A stretch of DNA of 62,770 nt, from contig NZ_FOLD01000031.1 of assembly GCF_900112225.1 (NCBI RefSeq), positions 1 through 62,770 on the forward strand, in the 5' to 3' direction. The notes below the pieces were generated by a model that was not told where the DNA came from, did no database searches, and saw only the letters and a program-made list of their open reading frames with translations. The DNA is from Massilia yuzhufengensis. GTDB taxonomy: Bacteria > Pseudomonadota > Gammaproteobacteria > Burkholderiales > Burkholderiaceae_D. How positions within the stretch are numbered: the first letter of the stretch is position 1; each line of letters opens with the position of its first letter. The translations under genes were made by a program, and so were the position numbers. This document shows, piece by piece, positions 25,998 to 35,388 of this stretch.

Positions 25998-28097
25998 ATG
26001 AACCAGACTCTCCTCGTCGAAATCCAGACCGAAGAACTGCCGCCGAAGGCGCTCGTCAAGCTCGGCGCCGCGTTCGCCAGCGGCATCGCCAATGGCCTGA
26101 AAGCGCGCGACTTTTTGGACGCCGACAGCGTCGTCACGCCGCACGCCACGCCGCGCCGCCTCGCCGTCACCATCACCAATGTCCGCGCCACCTCGCCCGA
26201 TAAAACCATCCGCGAGAAGGTGCTGCCGGTGTCGGTCGCGCTGGACAAGGACGGCAACCCGTCCGCACCGCTGGCCAAGAAGCTGGCGGCCCTCGGCTTC
26301 GCCGGCCTGGATGTGAGCGCCCTCGAACGGGCCCAGGACGGCAAGGCCGAATCCTTCTTCTACACCTACACCGCGGCCGGCAGCGCGCTGGCCGGCGGCC
26401 TGCAGGAGGTGCTGCTTGACGCGGTGGCCAAGCTGCCGATCCCGAAGCTCATGAGCTACCAGCGCCCCGACGGCGCCACCGTGCAGTTCGTGCGCCCGGT
26501 GCACCTGTTGCTCGCGCTGTACGGCGAACAGGTGCTGCCGCTCACGCTGCTGGGCCTGGACGCCGGCCGCCAGACCATGGGCCACCGCTTCCTGTCACAC
26601 GGCGGCAGCATCGCCATCCCGCACGCCGACCAGTATGCGTCGGTGCTGGAAAACGAAGGCAAGGTGATTTCCAGTGCCGAAGCGCGCAAGGAAAGCATCC
26701 GCAGCCAGCTGCTGGCCAAGGCCGGCGCTGACCAGGTGCTGATGCCGGAGTCGCTGCTCGATGAAGTGGCGGCGCTGGTCGAATGGCCGGTGGTCTATGA
26801 ATGCCGCTTCGAGGAAGAGTTCCTGGCCGTGCCGCAGGAATGCCTGATCCTCACCATGCAGACCAACCAGAAATACTTCGCGCTGACCGACAGCGCCGGC
26901 AAGCTGCGCTCGCGCTTCCTGATCGTGTCGAACATCGCAACCGACGACCCGACGGCGATCGTCGGCGGCAACGAGCGCGTGGTGCGCCCGCGCCTGTCGG
27001 ACGCCAAGTTCTTCTTCGAGCAGGACAAGAAGAAGACGCTGGAATCGCGCCTGCCGCTGCTGGCGAGCGTGGTCTACCACAACAAGCTGGGTACCCAGCT
27101 GGACCGCACCGAGCGCGTCACCACCCTGGCCAGCAGCATCGCGCGCCGCCTGGGCTACGACGTACCGCTGGCCGAACGCGGTGCGCGCCTGGCCAAGGCC
27201 GACCTGCTGACCGACATGGTGGGCGAGTTCCCCGAGCTGCAGGGCATCATGGGCACCTATTACGCGCGCCACGACGGCGAGCACGAGGAAGTCGCGCTGG
27301 CCGCCTCCGAGCACTACCAGCCGCGCTTCGCCGGTGACCTGCTGCCCACCACCAATACCGGCCTGGCCGCAGCCCTGGCCGACAAGCTGGAAACCCTGGT
27401 CGGCATCTGGGCCATCGGCCTGCAGCCGACCGGCGAGAAAGACCCGTTCGCGCTGCGCCGCCACGCCCTGGGCGTGATGCGCATGCTGGTGGAGAAGCGC
27501 CTGCCGCTGGCGATTTCCGACCTGCTGGCCGAAGCGGCCTCGGTGTTCGAAGGCCAGGCAGCCAAGGTAAAGGAACTGCGGGATCCGCGCGCGGACGTGA
27601 CAGTCTTCATGCTGGACCGCCTGCGCGGCATGCTGCGCGAGCGCGGCTTCTCGCCGAACGAAGTCGAAGCCGTGCTGGCCCAGAACCCGGACCGCGTCGA
27701 CGACGTGGTGCAGCGCCTGGAAGCCGTGCAGGCCTTCGCCGCCCTGCCGGAGTCCGCATCGCTGGCCGCCGCCAACAAGCGCATCACCAACATCCTGAAG
27801 AAGACCGAGGCCGCCATTGGCGAGGTCAAGCCGGAGCTGCTGCAGGAACAGGCCGAAAAGAACCTGGCCGCCGCGATCGCGCGCGTGCGCCCGGACGTGG
27901 ACGCGGCCTTTGCGCGCGGCGACTTCACCGGCACGCTCAAGACCCTGGCCCAGCTGCGCGACGACGTCGACGCCTTCTTCAACGACGTGATGGTGATGGC
28001 CGACGACCTGGCCCTGCGCAACAACCGCCTGGCGCTGCTGTCGCAGCTGCACGGCATGATGAACGGCGTCGCCGATATTTCGAAGCTGGCGGCCTGA
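25998..28097 (+). CDS. glyS: Glycyl-tRNA synthetase beta subunit
   Basis: A 699-residue beta subunit, normal in length, that recognises and binds tRNA-Gly. The start MNQTLLVEIQTEELPPKALV and QTNQKYFALTDSAGKL, ARLAKADLLTDMVGEFPELQ and GIMG are family landmarks; the last lies in the HD-like domain, and a DALR-type anticodon-binding region makes up the C-terminus. In an operon with glyQ, and followed 18 bases later by gmhB. Confidence 0.95.
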   Translation: MNQTLLVEIQTEELPPKALVKLGAAFASGIANGLKARDFLDADSVVTPHATPRRLAVTITNVRATSPDKTIREKVLPVSVALDKDGNPSAPLAKKLAALGFAGLDVSALERAQDGKAESFFYTYTAAGSALAGGLQEVLLDAVAKLPIPKLMSYQRPDGATVQFVRPVHLLLALYGEQVLPLTLLGLDAGRQTMGHRFLSHGGSIAIPHADQYASVLENEGKVISSAEARKESIRSQLLAKAGADQVLMPESLLDEVAALVEWPVVYECRFEEEFLAVPQECLILTMQTNQKYFALTDSAGKLRSRFLIVSNIATDDPTAIVGGNERVVRPRLSDAKFFFEQDKKKTLESRLPLLASVVYHNKLGTQLDRTERVTTLASSIARRLGYDVPLAERGARLAKADLLTDMVGEFPELQGIMGTYYARHDGEHEEVALAASEHYQPRFAGDLLPTTNTGLAAALADKLETLVGIWAIGLQPTGEKDPFALRRHALGVMRMLVEKRLPLAISDLLAEAASVFEGQAAKVKELRDPRADVTVFMLDRLRGMLRERGFSPNEVEAVLAQNPDRVDDVVQRLEAVQAFAALPESASLAAANKRITNILKKTEAAIGEVKPELLQEQAEKNLAAAIARVRPDVDAAFARGDFTGTLKTLAQLRDDVDAFFNDVMVMADDLALRNNRLALLSQLHGMMNGVADISKLAA

Positions 28098-28115
28098 TCC
28101 CTGTAAGGTAGTCTT

Positions 28116-28670
28116 ATGAAACTCATCATCCTCGACCGGGATGGGGTCATCAACCATGATTCGCCGGACTTCATCAAGTCGCCGGCGGAGTGGATCCCGA
28201 TTCCCGGCTCGCTGGAAGCGATCGCCCGCCTGAACCAGGCGGGCTACCGGGTCGTGATCGCCTCGAACCAGTCGGGCATCGCGCGCGAACTGTTCGACAT
28301 CACGACCCTCAACGCGATCCACCAGAAACTGCACGCCAGCGCCCAGCAGGCCGGCGCCGATATCGACGCCATCTTCTTCTGCCCGCACGCGGCGATCGAC
28401 AACTGCGACTGCCGCAAGCCCAAGGCCGGCATGTTCGAGGAAATCAGCAAGCGCTTCAAGGTGAGCCTGAAAGGCGTGCCGACGGTGGGCGACTCGCTGC
28501 GCGACCTGCAGGCCGGTTTCAAGATGGGCTGCGCGCCCTACCTGGTCCTGACCGGCAAGGGCGAGAAGACCCACGAGACCGGCGGTCTGCCGCCCGGCAC
28601 CCAGGTCTTCCCCGACCTGGCCAGCATGGTCAGCGCCTTCCTCAAGACCGCGGCACAGCGGCCAGAATAA
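28116..28670 (+). CDS. gmhB: Heptose 1,7-bisphosphate 7-phosphatase GmhB
   Basis: A 184-residue HAD phosphatase that makes D-glycero-beta-D-manno-heptose 1-phosphate for ADP-heptose and the LPS core. Motif I is LDRDGVIN (the nucleophile and acid/base Asp), motif II SNQSG, and the zinc-binding loop CPHAAIDNCDCRKPK is present, which distinguishes GmhB from histidinol-phosphatases. Motif IV is VGDSLRDLQAG. Placed after glyS and before an acyltransferase, the usual order in Burkholderiales. Confidence 0.92.
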   Translation: MKLIILDRDGVINHDSPDFIKSPAEWIPIPGSLEAIARLNQAGYRVVIASNQSGIARELFDITTLNAIHQKLHASAQQAGADIDAIFFCPHAAIDNCDCRKPKAGMFEEISKRFKVSLKGVPTVGDSLRDLQAGFKMGCAPYLVLTGKGEKTHETGGLPPGTQVFPDLASMVSAFLKTAAQRPE

Positions 28671-28705
28671 CCACAACACCCCCAAGAAATCCGTCCGGAG
28701 CCCCT

Positions 28706-29446
28706 TTGCATACCTTCAGCCTGTTCCTGCGTTCCCTGCTGTTTACAATCGTGATGATCGTGGCCACCGTCGTCTGGGCCTGCGTCTGCTTCCTGGCCGC
28801 GCCGCTGCCCTACAACAAGCGCTTCTGGGTCACCTCGCGCTGGAACGTCTTCATGATCTGGTGCGCAAAGACGATCTGCGGGATCCGCTACCAGTTCAAG
28901 GGCTACGAGAACCTGCCGGACGCGCCGGCGGTGGTGCTGTCCAAGCACCAGTCGGCATGGGAGACCATCTTCCTTCTGCCGAACCTCACGCGCCCGCTGG
29001 TGTTCGTGTTCAAGAAAGAGATCCTCTACATTCCCTTCTTCGGCTGGGCGATGGCGCTGCTGCGCATGATCCCGATCGACCGCAAGCAGGGCAAGAACGC
29101 CTTCGCCCACGTGGTCCGCCACGGCAAGCGGCGCCTGGCCGACGGCCAGTGGATCATCATGTTCCCGGAGGGGACGCGCATCCCGGTGGGCCAGAAAGGC
29201 AAGTACAAAAGCGGCGGTACGCGGCTTGCTGTCGAAACCCAAACAGTCGTGGTCCCGATCGCGCATAATTCAGGTGAGTGCTGGCCGAAAAATTCGTTCA
29301 TCAAGCGCCCGGGACTGATCACCGTCTCGATCGGCAAACCGATTTCGCCAGACAACCACACCCCCGACAGCATGATGCAAGAGGTCGAAAATTGGATAGA
29401 ATCGGAAATGCGCGTTATTTCGCCCCACGCCTACAGAGGTGGCTGA
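28706..29446 (+). CDS. plsC: 1-acyl-sn-glycerol-3-phosphate acyltransferase (PlsC family)
   Basis: A 246-residue membrane acyltransferase that makes phosphatidic acid from lysophosphatidic acid. One N-terminal membrane segment (LLFTIVMIVATVVWACVCFL), then the acceptor motif SKHQSAWETIF (an H-x4-E variant of the H-x4-D motif, usual in this subfamily), FKKEILYIPFFGWAM, and FPEGTR. The TTG at 28706 is taken as start: GGAG lies 10 bases upstream and no ATG exists before the membrane segment. Lies 35 bases after gmhB. Confidence 0.88.
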   Translation: MHTFSLFLRSLLFTIVMIVATVVWACVCFLAAPLPYNKRFWVTSRWNVFMIWCAKTICGIRYQFKGYENLPDAPAVVLSKHQSAWETIFLLPNLTRPLVFVFKKEILYIPFFGWAMALLRMIPIDRKQGKNAFAHVVRHGKRRLADGQWIIMFPEGTRIPVGQKGKYKSGGTRLAVETQTVVVPIAHNSGECWPKNSFIKRPGLITVSIGKPISPDNHTPDSMMQEVENWIESEMRVISPHAYRGG

Positions 29447-29490
29447 GCGACGTCAGCACCCAGATCAGGAATTCAAGGCCGCAGCAACTT

Positions 29491-30390
29491 ATGACCTCCA
29501 GGATCGACGCCAACCAGCTCGAACTCTTTGCCCAGGAATTCTTCGCGGCGCTCAAGCCTTCCGATAAGGCGGCGCCGCCTTCGCAGCCCCTTTTCAAGAC
29601 GCCGCCCCCGGCGCCGCGCAGGCTCATCCCGGCCCCGCCGGTGGCCGCGGGCGAGCCGCCGCTCAAGCGCATCGTGCTGGGCGCCCACACCATCGACTAC
29701 GCCCTGCGCCGCTCGGCGCGCCGCTCGATCGGCTTCATGATCGACGACGACGGCCTGCGCGTGACCGCGCCGCGCCGCTGCTCCCAGCTCGATGTCGACA
29801 ACGCCATCCGCGCCAAGCAGCGCTGGATCCTCACCAAGCTGCTCGAACGCGGCGAGCGCCGCGCCCAGCGACTGGAAGCAGCCCCCATCGAATGGAAGGA
29901 CGGCGCGCGCCTGCCCTACCTGGGCGGCGAGATCACCCTGCGCCTCGAAGAGGCGGCGCGCAGCCACTGCCGGTTCGATGCGGCCACTGGCGAACTGTGG
30001 ATCGGCGTGGTGCCGGGGCTGTCGGAGTGGCAGCTCAAGGAACGCATCAAGCTGTGGTTCCAGGCCGAGGCCAGCACGCTGTTCAAGGCCAGGCTGGACC
30101 ACTTCGCGCCGCAGCTGGGGGTGTCCTACCAGGCCTTTGCGCTGTCGTCGGCCGGCACCCGTTGGGGCTCGTGCACGGTGGAGGGGAATATCCGGCTGAA
30201 CTGGCGCCTGGTGCACTACGCGCCGGCGCTGGTCGACTACGTCGTGGTGCACGAACTGGCCCACCTGCGCGAGATGAACCACAGCCCGGCGTTCTGGGCC
30301 ACGGTGGCGCAGGCGTTCCCGGATTATGACGGGGCGCGGCTGGCGCTCAAGAAGCGCTCGCACGAGATGCCGGTGTTGTTCGCGGATTGA
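29491..30390 (+). CDS. YgjP-like M48-type metallopeptidase
   Basis: A 299-residue protein with a C-terminal YgjP/DUF45 domain: the zinc motif VVHELAHLREMNHSPAFW contains HELAH and the third ligand His, and the preceding RWGSC and NWRLVHYAP are family marks. A Pro/Ala-rich, probably unstructured segment (residues about 25-60) precedes it. Soluble; function of the family uncertain, presumed peptidase. The start at 29491 (MTSRIDANQLELFAQEFF) is 44 bases after plsC, likely the end of the same transcript. Confidence 0.85.
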   Translation: MTSRIDANQLELFAQEFFAALKPSDKAAPPSQPLFKTPPPAPRRLIPAPPVAAGEPPLKRIVLGAHTIDYALRRSARRSIGFMIDDDGLRVTAPRRCSQLDVDNAIRAKQRWILTKLLERGERRAQRLEAAPIEWKDGARLPYLGGEITLRLEEAARSHCRFDAATGELWIGVVPGLSEWQLKERIKLWFQAEASTLFKARLDHFAPQLGVSYQAFALSSAGTRWGSCTVEGNIRLNWRLVHYAPALVDYVVVHELAHLREMNHSPAFWATVAQAFPDYDGARLALKKRSHEMPVLFAD

Positions 30391-30405
30391 TCCGCTGGCT
30401 TTGAG

Positions 30406-30508
30406 CCGTCATTCCGGCGCAGGCCGGAATCCCATTTCTGGTCCGGAGTCGCCGGGGCCGGCGGGTCTGCAAGAGAACTTGGGTCCCGGCCTGCGCCGGG
30501 ACGACGTG
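30406..30508. repeat. BIME-like paired hairpin repeat, locus B (CTGC loop)
   Basis: ATTCCGGC-GCAG-GCCGGAAT at 30411-30430 and GTCCCGGC-CTGC-GCCGGGAC at 30483-30502, in opposite orientation. Lies in the gap between the convergent metallopeptidase and YcxB-like genes and may double as their terminator. Confidence 0.75.
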
Positions 30509-30537
30509 CACACGCCAGGGGTGATGGTCACCGTACG

Positions 30538-31092
30538 TTACAACAGCGCGTCTCTCCTGGCGGTGGCCAGTTCCTTCATCGCCGCCAGCTGGGCATCCGA
30601 CAAGCTCCGGAACGGAATCGGCAGCGTCCCGCGCTTGAGCACCATCATGAAGCCGCGCGAGTAAGTGCGCACACCCACCACGTCTTCCCACCCGATGAGC
30701 GTGACGCCCCCGCTGGTGCGCACGATGCCGTGCTGGTCGATGGTGAATTCGTAGGTGCGGCGGCCGCGGCCGAGCAGGATGAAATGCAGCGCCGCGCTCA
30801 GCGTGCTTTTCAGGCGCAGGTAGAGGCTGGCCGGCCAGCGGATGCGGCGGCGGCGGATCAGGAAGCCGCCGTGCTCCCACATGAAGCTGAGGTATTCGCC
30901 GAGCGTGTAGCGCACGAAGAAATGCAGTTCGGATAAAGGGACGGGCGACGCGGCGGCAGGCGGCGGCGCCGAGACGTCGGCCGCGCCGGCATCGAGGTGC
31001 AGGTGCAGCAGCTTGTCATCTGCCTGTTGCTGGACCAGCATGGCGACGGGTCTCCCGTCCTTGACCGGCCTCGGGTGATTAAACGACAACAT
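30538..31092 (-). CDS. YcxB-like domain protein
   Basis: A 184-residue protein whose second half (YEFTIDQHGIVRTSGGVTLI, then GWEDVVGVRTYSRGFMMVLK) has the YcxB-like fold pattern: a pleckstrin-like sheet with the W-x-D/E block. Residues about 52-75 (LSELHFFVRYTLGEYLSFMW) and the following hydrophobic SALHFILLG are near-membrane stretches. The start MLSFNHPRPVKDG at 31092 is chosen over 31140 because homologous folding starts after it and GGGG precedes it. Function unknown. Confidence 0.65.
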   Translation of the reverse strand: MLSFNHPRPVKDGRPVAMLVQQQADDKLLHLHLDAGAADVSAPPPAAASPVPLSELHFFVRYTLGEYLSFMWEHGGFLIRRRRIRWPASLYLRLKSTLSAALHFILLGRGRRTYEFTIDQHGIVRTSGGVTLIGWEDVVGVRTYSRGFMMVLKRGTLPIPFRSLSDAQLAAMKELATARRDALL

Positions 31093-31143
31093 TGCGCATC
31101 CCCTGGTTATTATTCCGAGCTCGATCCGGCATGGTAGCAAAAG

Positions 31144-32412
31144 CTATCCAATTAGTTGTCGCAAGAGTTCAACAGTGCGCAGGGTGGCGCCGCGGTGGCG
31201 GCCGGCGAAGGCCAGCGCGTGCGCGCCCATGGCGGCGCGCGCCGCATCGTCTTCCAGCAGGCGCAGGGCGGCGGCGATGAGCGCGTCGGCGTCCGCCACG
31301 CGCAGCGCCGCGCCGTCCTGCACCGCTTCATCGGTGGCTTGCGCGAAATTGAAGGTGTGCTCGCCCACCAGCACCGGCTTGCCGAGCGCGCAGGCCTCGA
31401 TCAGGTTCTGGCCGCCCAGCGGCATCAGGCTGCCGCCGATGAACGTACAGTCGCAGGCGGCGAAATAGGCGAACATCTCGCCCATCGAGTCGCCCAGCAG
31501 GACGTCGGCCTGCAGCGCGCCCCCGTCGAGGGTCGAGCGCCGGGTGACGGACAGGCCGCGCGCCGCGATCATCTTCTCGACCTCGTCGAAGCGCTGCGGA
31601 TGGCGCGGCACGATCGCGAGCAATGCGTCCTGCGGCTTGTCCGGCGCGCGCTGCCAGGCGTCCAGCACCAGGGCTTCCTCGCCTTCGCGCGTGCTGGCGC
31701 ACAGGAACACCGGGCGGCGCTTGACGCGTTCACGCAGCCAGGCGCCCTTCTCGAGCGCGCTGGCCGGCGGCACGACGTCGAACTTGATGCTGCCGGTGAC
31801 GGCGACCGTGGGCGCGCCGAGCGAGCGCACGCGCTCGGCGTCGCCTTCCGTCTGCGCCGCCACCAGCGTGATGGCGCGCGCGGCGTCCGTCATCAGCGCG
31901 CCCATCTTGCGGCCGCGCCGCAGCGAGCGTTCCGACAGGCGGGCGTTCACCAGCGCGACCGGCACGCCGGCGCGGGCGCAGCCGGCAATCAGGTTCGGCC
32001 ACACCTCGGTCTCCATCAGGATGCACACCCGCGGCGTGAACCGGCGCAGGAAGCGCGCCACCATGAAGCCGGTGTCGTAGGGCAGGTAGGACTGCAGCAC
32101 GCGCTCGCCATGGTGGCCGAACAGCGCGGCCCCGGTGGCGCGCCCGGTCGGCGTCATGTGGGTGAGCAGGATGCGCGAATCGGGATAGGCCAGCAACAGC
32201 GCCTCGACCAGCGGCTCGGCGGCGCGGGTCTCGCCCACCGACACGGCGTGCACCCACAGCGTCAGCCGCGTGGAGGGGGCGGCGTCGGGGAAACCGAGGC
32301 GCTCGGCCCAATGCGCGCGGTAGCCGGGCTCCTTGCGCCCGCGCCACCACAGGCGCGCCAGCACGAGCGGCAGCGCCAGCCACCACGCGAGCGAGTACAG
32401 CGCACGGATCAC
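31144..32412 (-). CDS. waaA: 3-deoxy-D-manno-octulosonic acid (Kdo) transferase
   Basis: A 422-residue inner-membrane-anchored glycosyltransferase that attaches Kdo to lipid A. It has an N-terminal membrane segment, then WVHAVSVGETRAAEPLVEAL (with the catalytic Glu of the family), METEVWPNL, and the donor site GGSLMPLGGQNLIEACALGK. The start is a GTG at 32412 that overlaps the stop of the heptosyltransferase gene (GTGA), so the two are coupled; the longer upstream frame is a shadow of waaC. Confidence 0.93.
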   Translation of the reverse strand: MIRALYSLAWWLALPLVLARLWWRGRKEPGYRAHWAERLGFPDAAPSTRLTLWVHAVSVGETRAAEPLVEALLLAYPDSRILLTHMTPTGRATGAALFGHHGERVLQSYLPYDTGFMVARFLRRFTPRVCILMETEVWPNLIAGCARAGVPVALVNARLSERSLRRGRKMGALMTDAARAITLVAAQTEGDAERVRSLGAPTVAVTGSIKFDVVPPASALEKGAWLRERVKRRPVFLCASTREGEEALVLDAWQRAPDKPQDALLAIVPRHPQRFDEVEKMIAARGLSVTRRSTLDGGALQADVLLGDSMGEMFAYFAACDCTFIGGSLMPLGGQNLIEACALGKPVLVGEHTFNFAQATDEAVQDGAALRVADADALIAAALRLLEDDAARAAMGAHALAFAGRHRGATLRTVELLRQLIG

Positions 32413-33389
32413 ACCGGCCCCAGCAGCCGGCGCGCGGCGGCGATGACGTCCGGCGCCGATGGCGGCGCGCCCAGGTCGCCCAGGTTGACGATGCGATCGG
32501 ACCAGTTGCCCTCGGTCTTCCACTTCGGCGAATCGCAGTAGATCTCCACCGTCGGGCGCACGAAGGCGGCGGCGATGTGGGTCAGGCCGGTGTCGACACC
32601 GACCGCGATGCGCGCATGCTGGGCCACCGAGACGGCGTCCATCATCGACAGCTTGGGTAGCACGCGTGCGTGCGGCAGGCCGGCGGCCAGCGCTTGCGCT
32701 TCCGCCAATTCCGACGGGGAGCCCCAGGGCAGCAGCACCGGCATCGGCGCCAGCGCGTTGCCGAGGGCGATCCAGTTCTCGCGCGACCACTTCTTGGCGT
32801 CGCGCGCCGTACCGTGGAAGAACACCGCGTAATCATCCGGCGGCAGGAAGGCCGGGCGCGTGGATGCGCTCGGCGCCGGCAGGCCGAAGTCGGGCGGCGT
32901 CGTGACCGCATAGCCCAGCGCCGCAGCGGCCACCAGGCGTCCGCGCGCCACCGCATGGGTGCGCGGGTTCAAGGGGATGCTGTCGGTGTGGAACACGCGC
33001 GAGACGCCCTCGTAGCCCGAGCCTTCGCTGCCGTTGGCCAGGCCGACCTTCTTGCCGCCCCGGCGCACGCGGGCGGCGCCCATGATGATGCCGGTCTTGA
33101 GCAGGCCCTGGGTGTCGAACACATAGTCGTATTCTTCCTCGCGCAAGGCGCGGAAGAAGCCCTTGATCTCGGCCCGCGTCTGCGCCTTGCCGAGGCTCTT
33201 GCGCCAGCGCCGCAGCGCCCACGGGATGATTTTCCGTACCTGCGGGTTCAGGCGCACCAGGCTGGTGTAGCCCTCTTCCACCACCCAGTCGATGGTCGCG
33301 CCGGGATACTGGCGCAGCAGGTCGGCCACCATCGGCAGGTTGTGCAGCACGTCGCCCAGCGACGAGACGCGCACCAGCAGGATCTTCAC
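32409..33389 (-). CDS. waaC: LPS heptosyltransferase I
   Basis: A 326-residue GT-B transferase that adds the first L-glycero-D-manno-heptose to Kdo. The start MKILLVRVSSLGDVLHNLPM is the family signature; the donor half has VFFHGTARDAKKWSRENW and the ADP-heptose site VGVDTGLTHIAAAF. Sits between the phosphohexomutase gene and waaA on the minus strand, a compact LPS-core group; GmhB, which feeds the heptose pathway, is 3.7 kb away on the other strand. Confidence 0.93.
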   Translation of the reverse strand: MKILLVRVSSLGDVLHNLPMVADLLRQYPGATIDWVVEEGYTSLVRLNPQVRKIIPWALRRWRKSLGKAQTRAEIKGFFRALREEEYDYVFDTQGLLKTGIIMGAARVRRGGKKVGLANGSEGSGYEGVSRVFHTDSIPLNPRTHAVARGRLVAAAALGYAVTTPPDFGLPAPSASTRPAFLPPDDYAVFFHGTARDAKKWSRENWIALGNALAPMPVLLPWGSPSELAEAQALAAGLPHARVLPKLSMMDAVSVAQHARIAVGVDTGLTHIAAAFVRPTVEIYCDSPKWKTEGNWSDRIVNLGDLGAPPSAPDVIAAARRLLGPV

Positions 33390-33399
33390 GGGCGCGTGC

Positions 33400-34782
33400 T
33401 CAGAAAGGCAGCTCGGCGTCCGGCTTGGCCGCCAGGATCACCGTCTTGAATTCGGCCTGGATGCGCGCCAGGGCTTCCGGGTTCTCGCCTTCGAAGCGCA
33501 GCACCACGACCGGGGTCGTGTTCGAGGAACGCGCCAGGCCGAAGCCGTCCGGGTATTCCACGCGCAGCCCGTCGATGCCGTTGATGCTGGTGGACGTCGG
33601 GAAGCGCGCGTTGGCGCGCAGGCTGTCGATCAGGGTGAAGTTCTCGCCTTCTTTCAGGTGCAGGTGCAGCTCCGGAGTGCTGCTGGCGATCGGCAGGCTG
33701 TTGAGCAGGGCCGACGGGTCGGCCTCCTTGGTCAGGATCTCGAGCATGCGGGCGCCGGCGTACAGGCCGTCGTCGAAGCCATACCAGCGGTCCTTGAAGA
33801 AGATGTGGCCGCTCATCTCGCCGCCCAGCGGCGAACCGGTTTCCTTCAGCTTGGCTTTCACCAGCGAGTGGCCGGTCTTCCACATCAGGGGACGCCCGCC
33901 CGCCTGCTCGATCCAGGGAGCGAGGTGGCGCGTGCACTTGACGTCGTAGAGGATCTCGGCGCCGGGATTGCGCGACAGGACGTCGCTGGCGAACAGCATC
34001 ATCTGGCGGTCCGGGAAGATGATCTGGCCGTCCTTGGTGACGATGCCGAGGCGGTCGCCGTCGCCATCGAAGGCAAGGCCGATCTCGGCGTCGGTGTCCT
34101 GCAGGGCCTTGACCAGGTCCTGCAGGTTTTCCGGGTGCGCCGGGTCGGGATGGTGGTTCGGGAAGGTGCCGTCGACGTCGCAGAACAGCTCGACCACCTC
34201 GCAGCCCATGCCGCGGTACAGGTCGCCCGCGAAGGCGCCGGCCACGCCGTTGCCGCAGTCGACCGCGATCTTGATGGGGCGCGCGATCTTCACGTCCTGA
34301 ACGATGCGCTCGAGGTAGGCGGCGCGGATGTCGTGAGTGGCGTAGCTGCCGCGCTGCGGGCCGATGGCGCCGTCGTAGGCCGCGATGCTGTCGTGCAGCG
34401 CGGTGATCGATTCGCCATGGATCGCCTCGCCCGCCAGCACCATCTTGAAGCCGTTGTAGTCCGGCGGATTGTGGCTGCCGGTGACCATGATGCCCGAGCG
34501 GGTGTCGAGCAGGTTGGTGGCGTAGTAGACCATCGGGGTGGCGACCATGCCCAGGTCGATCACGTCCACGCCGGCGTCGCGCAGGCCTTCGCCCAGCGCC
34601 GCGGTGAGGCCAGGGCCCGACAGGCGGCCGTCGCGGCCGATCACGACCTTGCGCTCTCCCTTGGCCAGTGCGGCGGCGCCGAATGCGCGGCCGATGTGGC
34701 GCGCGATGCCTTCGTCGAGCGTCTTGTCGATGACGCCGCGAATGTCATAGGCCTTGAAGATCGTTTTGGAGAGAGCAACCAT
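33400..34782 (-). CDS. Phosphomannomutase / phosphoglucomutase
   Basis: A 460-residue alpha-D-phosphohexomutase. The phosphoserine loop is TGSHNPPDYNGFKM, the metal loop is FDGDGDRLG, and the sugar-binding loop is GGEMSGHIFFKDRW; all four family domains are present. It interconverts the 1- and 6-phosphates of mannose or glucose and supplies GDP-mannose and other nucleotide sugars for LPS or exopolysaccharide. ManB/AlgC is the closest label; which sugar dominates cannot be told. It is 10 bases upstream of waaC. Confidence 0.92.
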   Translation of the reverse strand: MVALSKTIFKAYDIRGVIDKTLDEGIARHIGRAFGAAALAKGERKVVIGRDGRLSGPGLTAALGEGLRDAGVDVIDLGMVATPMVYYATNLLDTRSGIMVTGSHNPPDYNGFKMVLAGEAIHGESITALHDSIAAYDGAIGPQRGSYATHDIRAAYLERIVQDVKIARPIKIAVDCGNGVAGAFAGDLYRGMGCEVVELFCDVDGTFPNHHPDPAHPENLQDLVKALQDTDAEIGLAFDGDGDRLGIVTKDGQIIFPDRQMMLFASDVLSRNPGAEILYDVKCTRHLAPWIEQAGGRPLMWKTGHSLVKAKLKETGSPLGGEMSGHIFFKDRWYGFDDGLYAGARMLEILTKEADPSALLNSLPIASSTPELHLHLKEGENFTLIDSLRANARFPTSTSINGIDGLRVEYPDGFGLARSSNTTPVVVLRFEGENPEALARIQAEFKTVILAAKPDAELPF

Positions 34783-34990
34783 GATGTCCTTGGAATAGCT
34801 GGGGGGCGTGGGCAGGCAATAGCAGCCGGACGGAAAAGCGTCGACGCCGGATTATCGGGAATGCAACTTGGGGGAATGACAAATGAGCGCTATTGTAGCG
34901 GCAAGCGGCGTCCTTGGGGAATCGGACGGCCCGCTTGCGCCTTGTGCCACGGCCGGCGGAACCGGCTGGCAGGTAATACGGAAACGAGGC

Positions 34991-35308
34991 TTAGACGCGC
35001 AGCTTGTCGAGCGACTTGCCGCCTTCGACCCATTCCTTGACCCATTTCGGCTGGCGTCCACGGCCAGTCCACTGTTGCTGGGCATTGTCTGGGTGACGAT
35101 AACGCACCGCGACCGAATTGCCTTTGGTCGAGCTGCTACGGCCAGTGGCGGCCATCAGGTCTTTGAGGGGCACGCCAACGCTCTGTGCGATCGCCAGGAT
35201 TTGCTCGCGCGCCTTTTGCACTTCCTGGACTTCGCGCTTTTTCATCTCCTGCTTGATTTGTTCTTGCAGGTTGCGCAAATCGCCTACCGACATATTAGAC
35301 AGATCCAT
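34991..35308 (-). CDS. H-NS family nucleoid protein
   Basis: A 105-residue protein with an N-terminal helical oligomerisation region (MSVGDLRNLQEQIKQEMKKR) and the H-NS C-terminal DNA-binding motif in YRHPDNAQQQWTGRGRQPKW. The Gln-Gln-Gln before WTGRG(R)QP is typical. Binds AT-rich DNA and silences genes. The start MDLSNMSVGD at 35308 has GAGG before it; 12 more codons upstream are open but less likely. Stands alone, downstream of a transferase gene on the opposite side of a short gap. Confidence 0.9.
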   Translation of the reverse strand: MDLSNMSVGDLRNLQEQIKQEMKKREVQEVQKAREQILAIAQSVGVPLKDLMAATGRSSSTKGNSVAVRYRHPDNAQQQWTGRGRQPKWVKEWVEGGKSLDKLRV

Positions 35309-35388
35309 CTTCGTTCCCTCGTTAGTTAAGGTTGAAACAGCCAAGGCGAGATACTCACCAAATGTCGCAGCATACTAACATTAATATC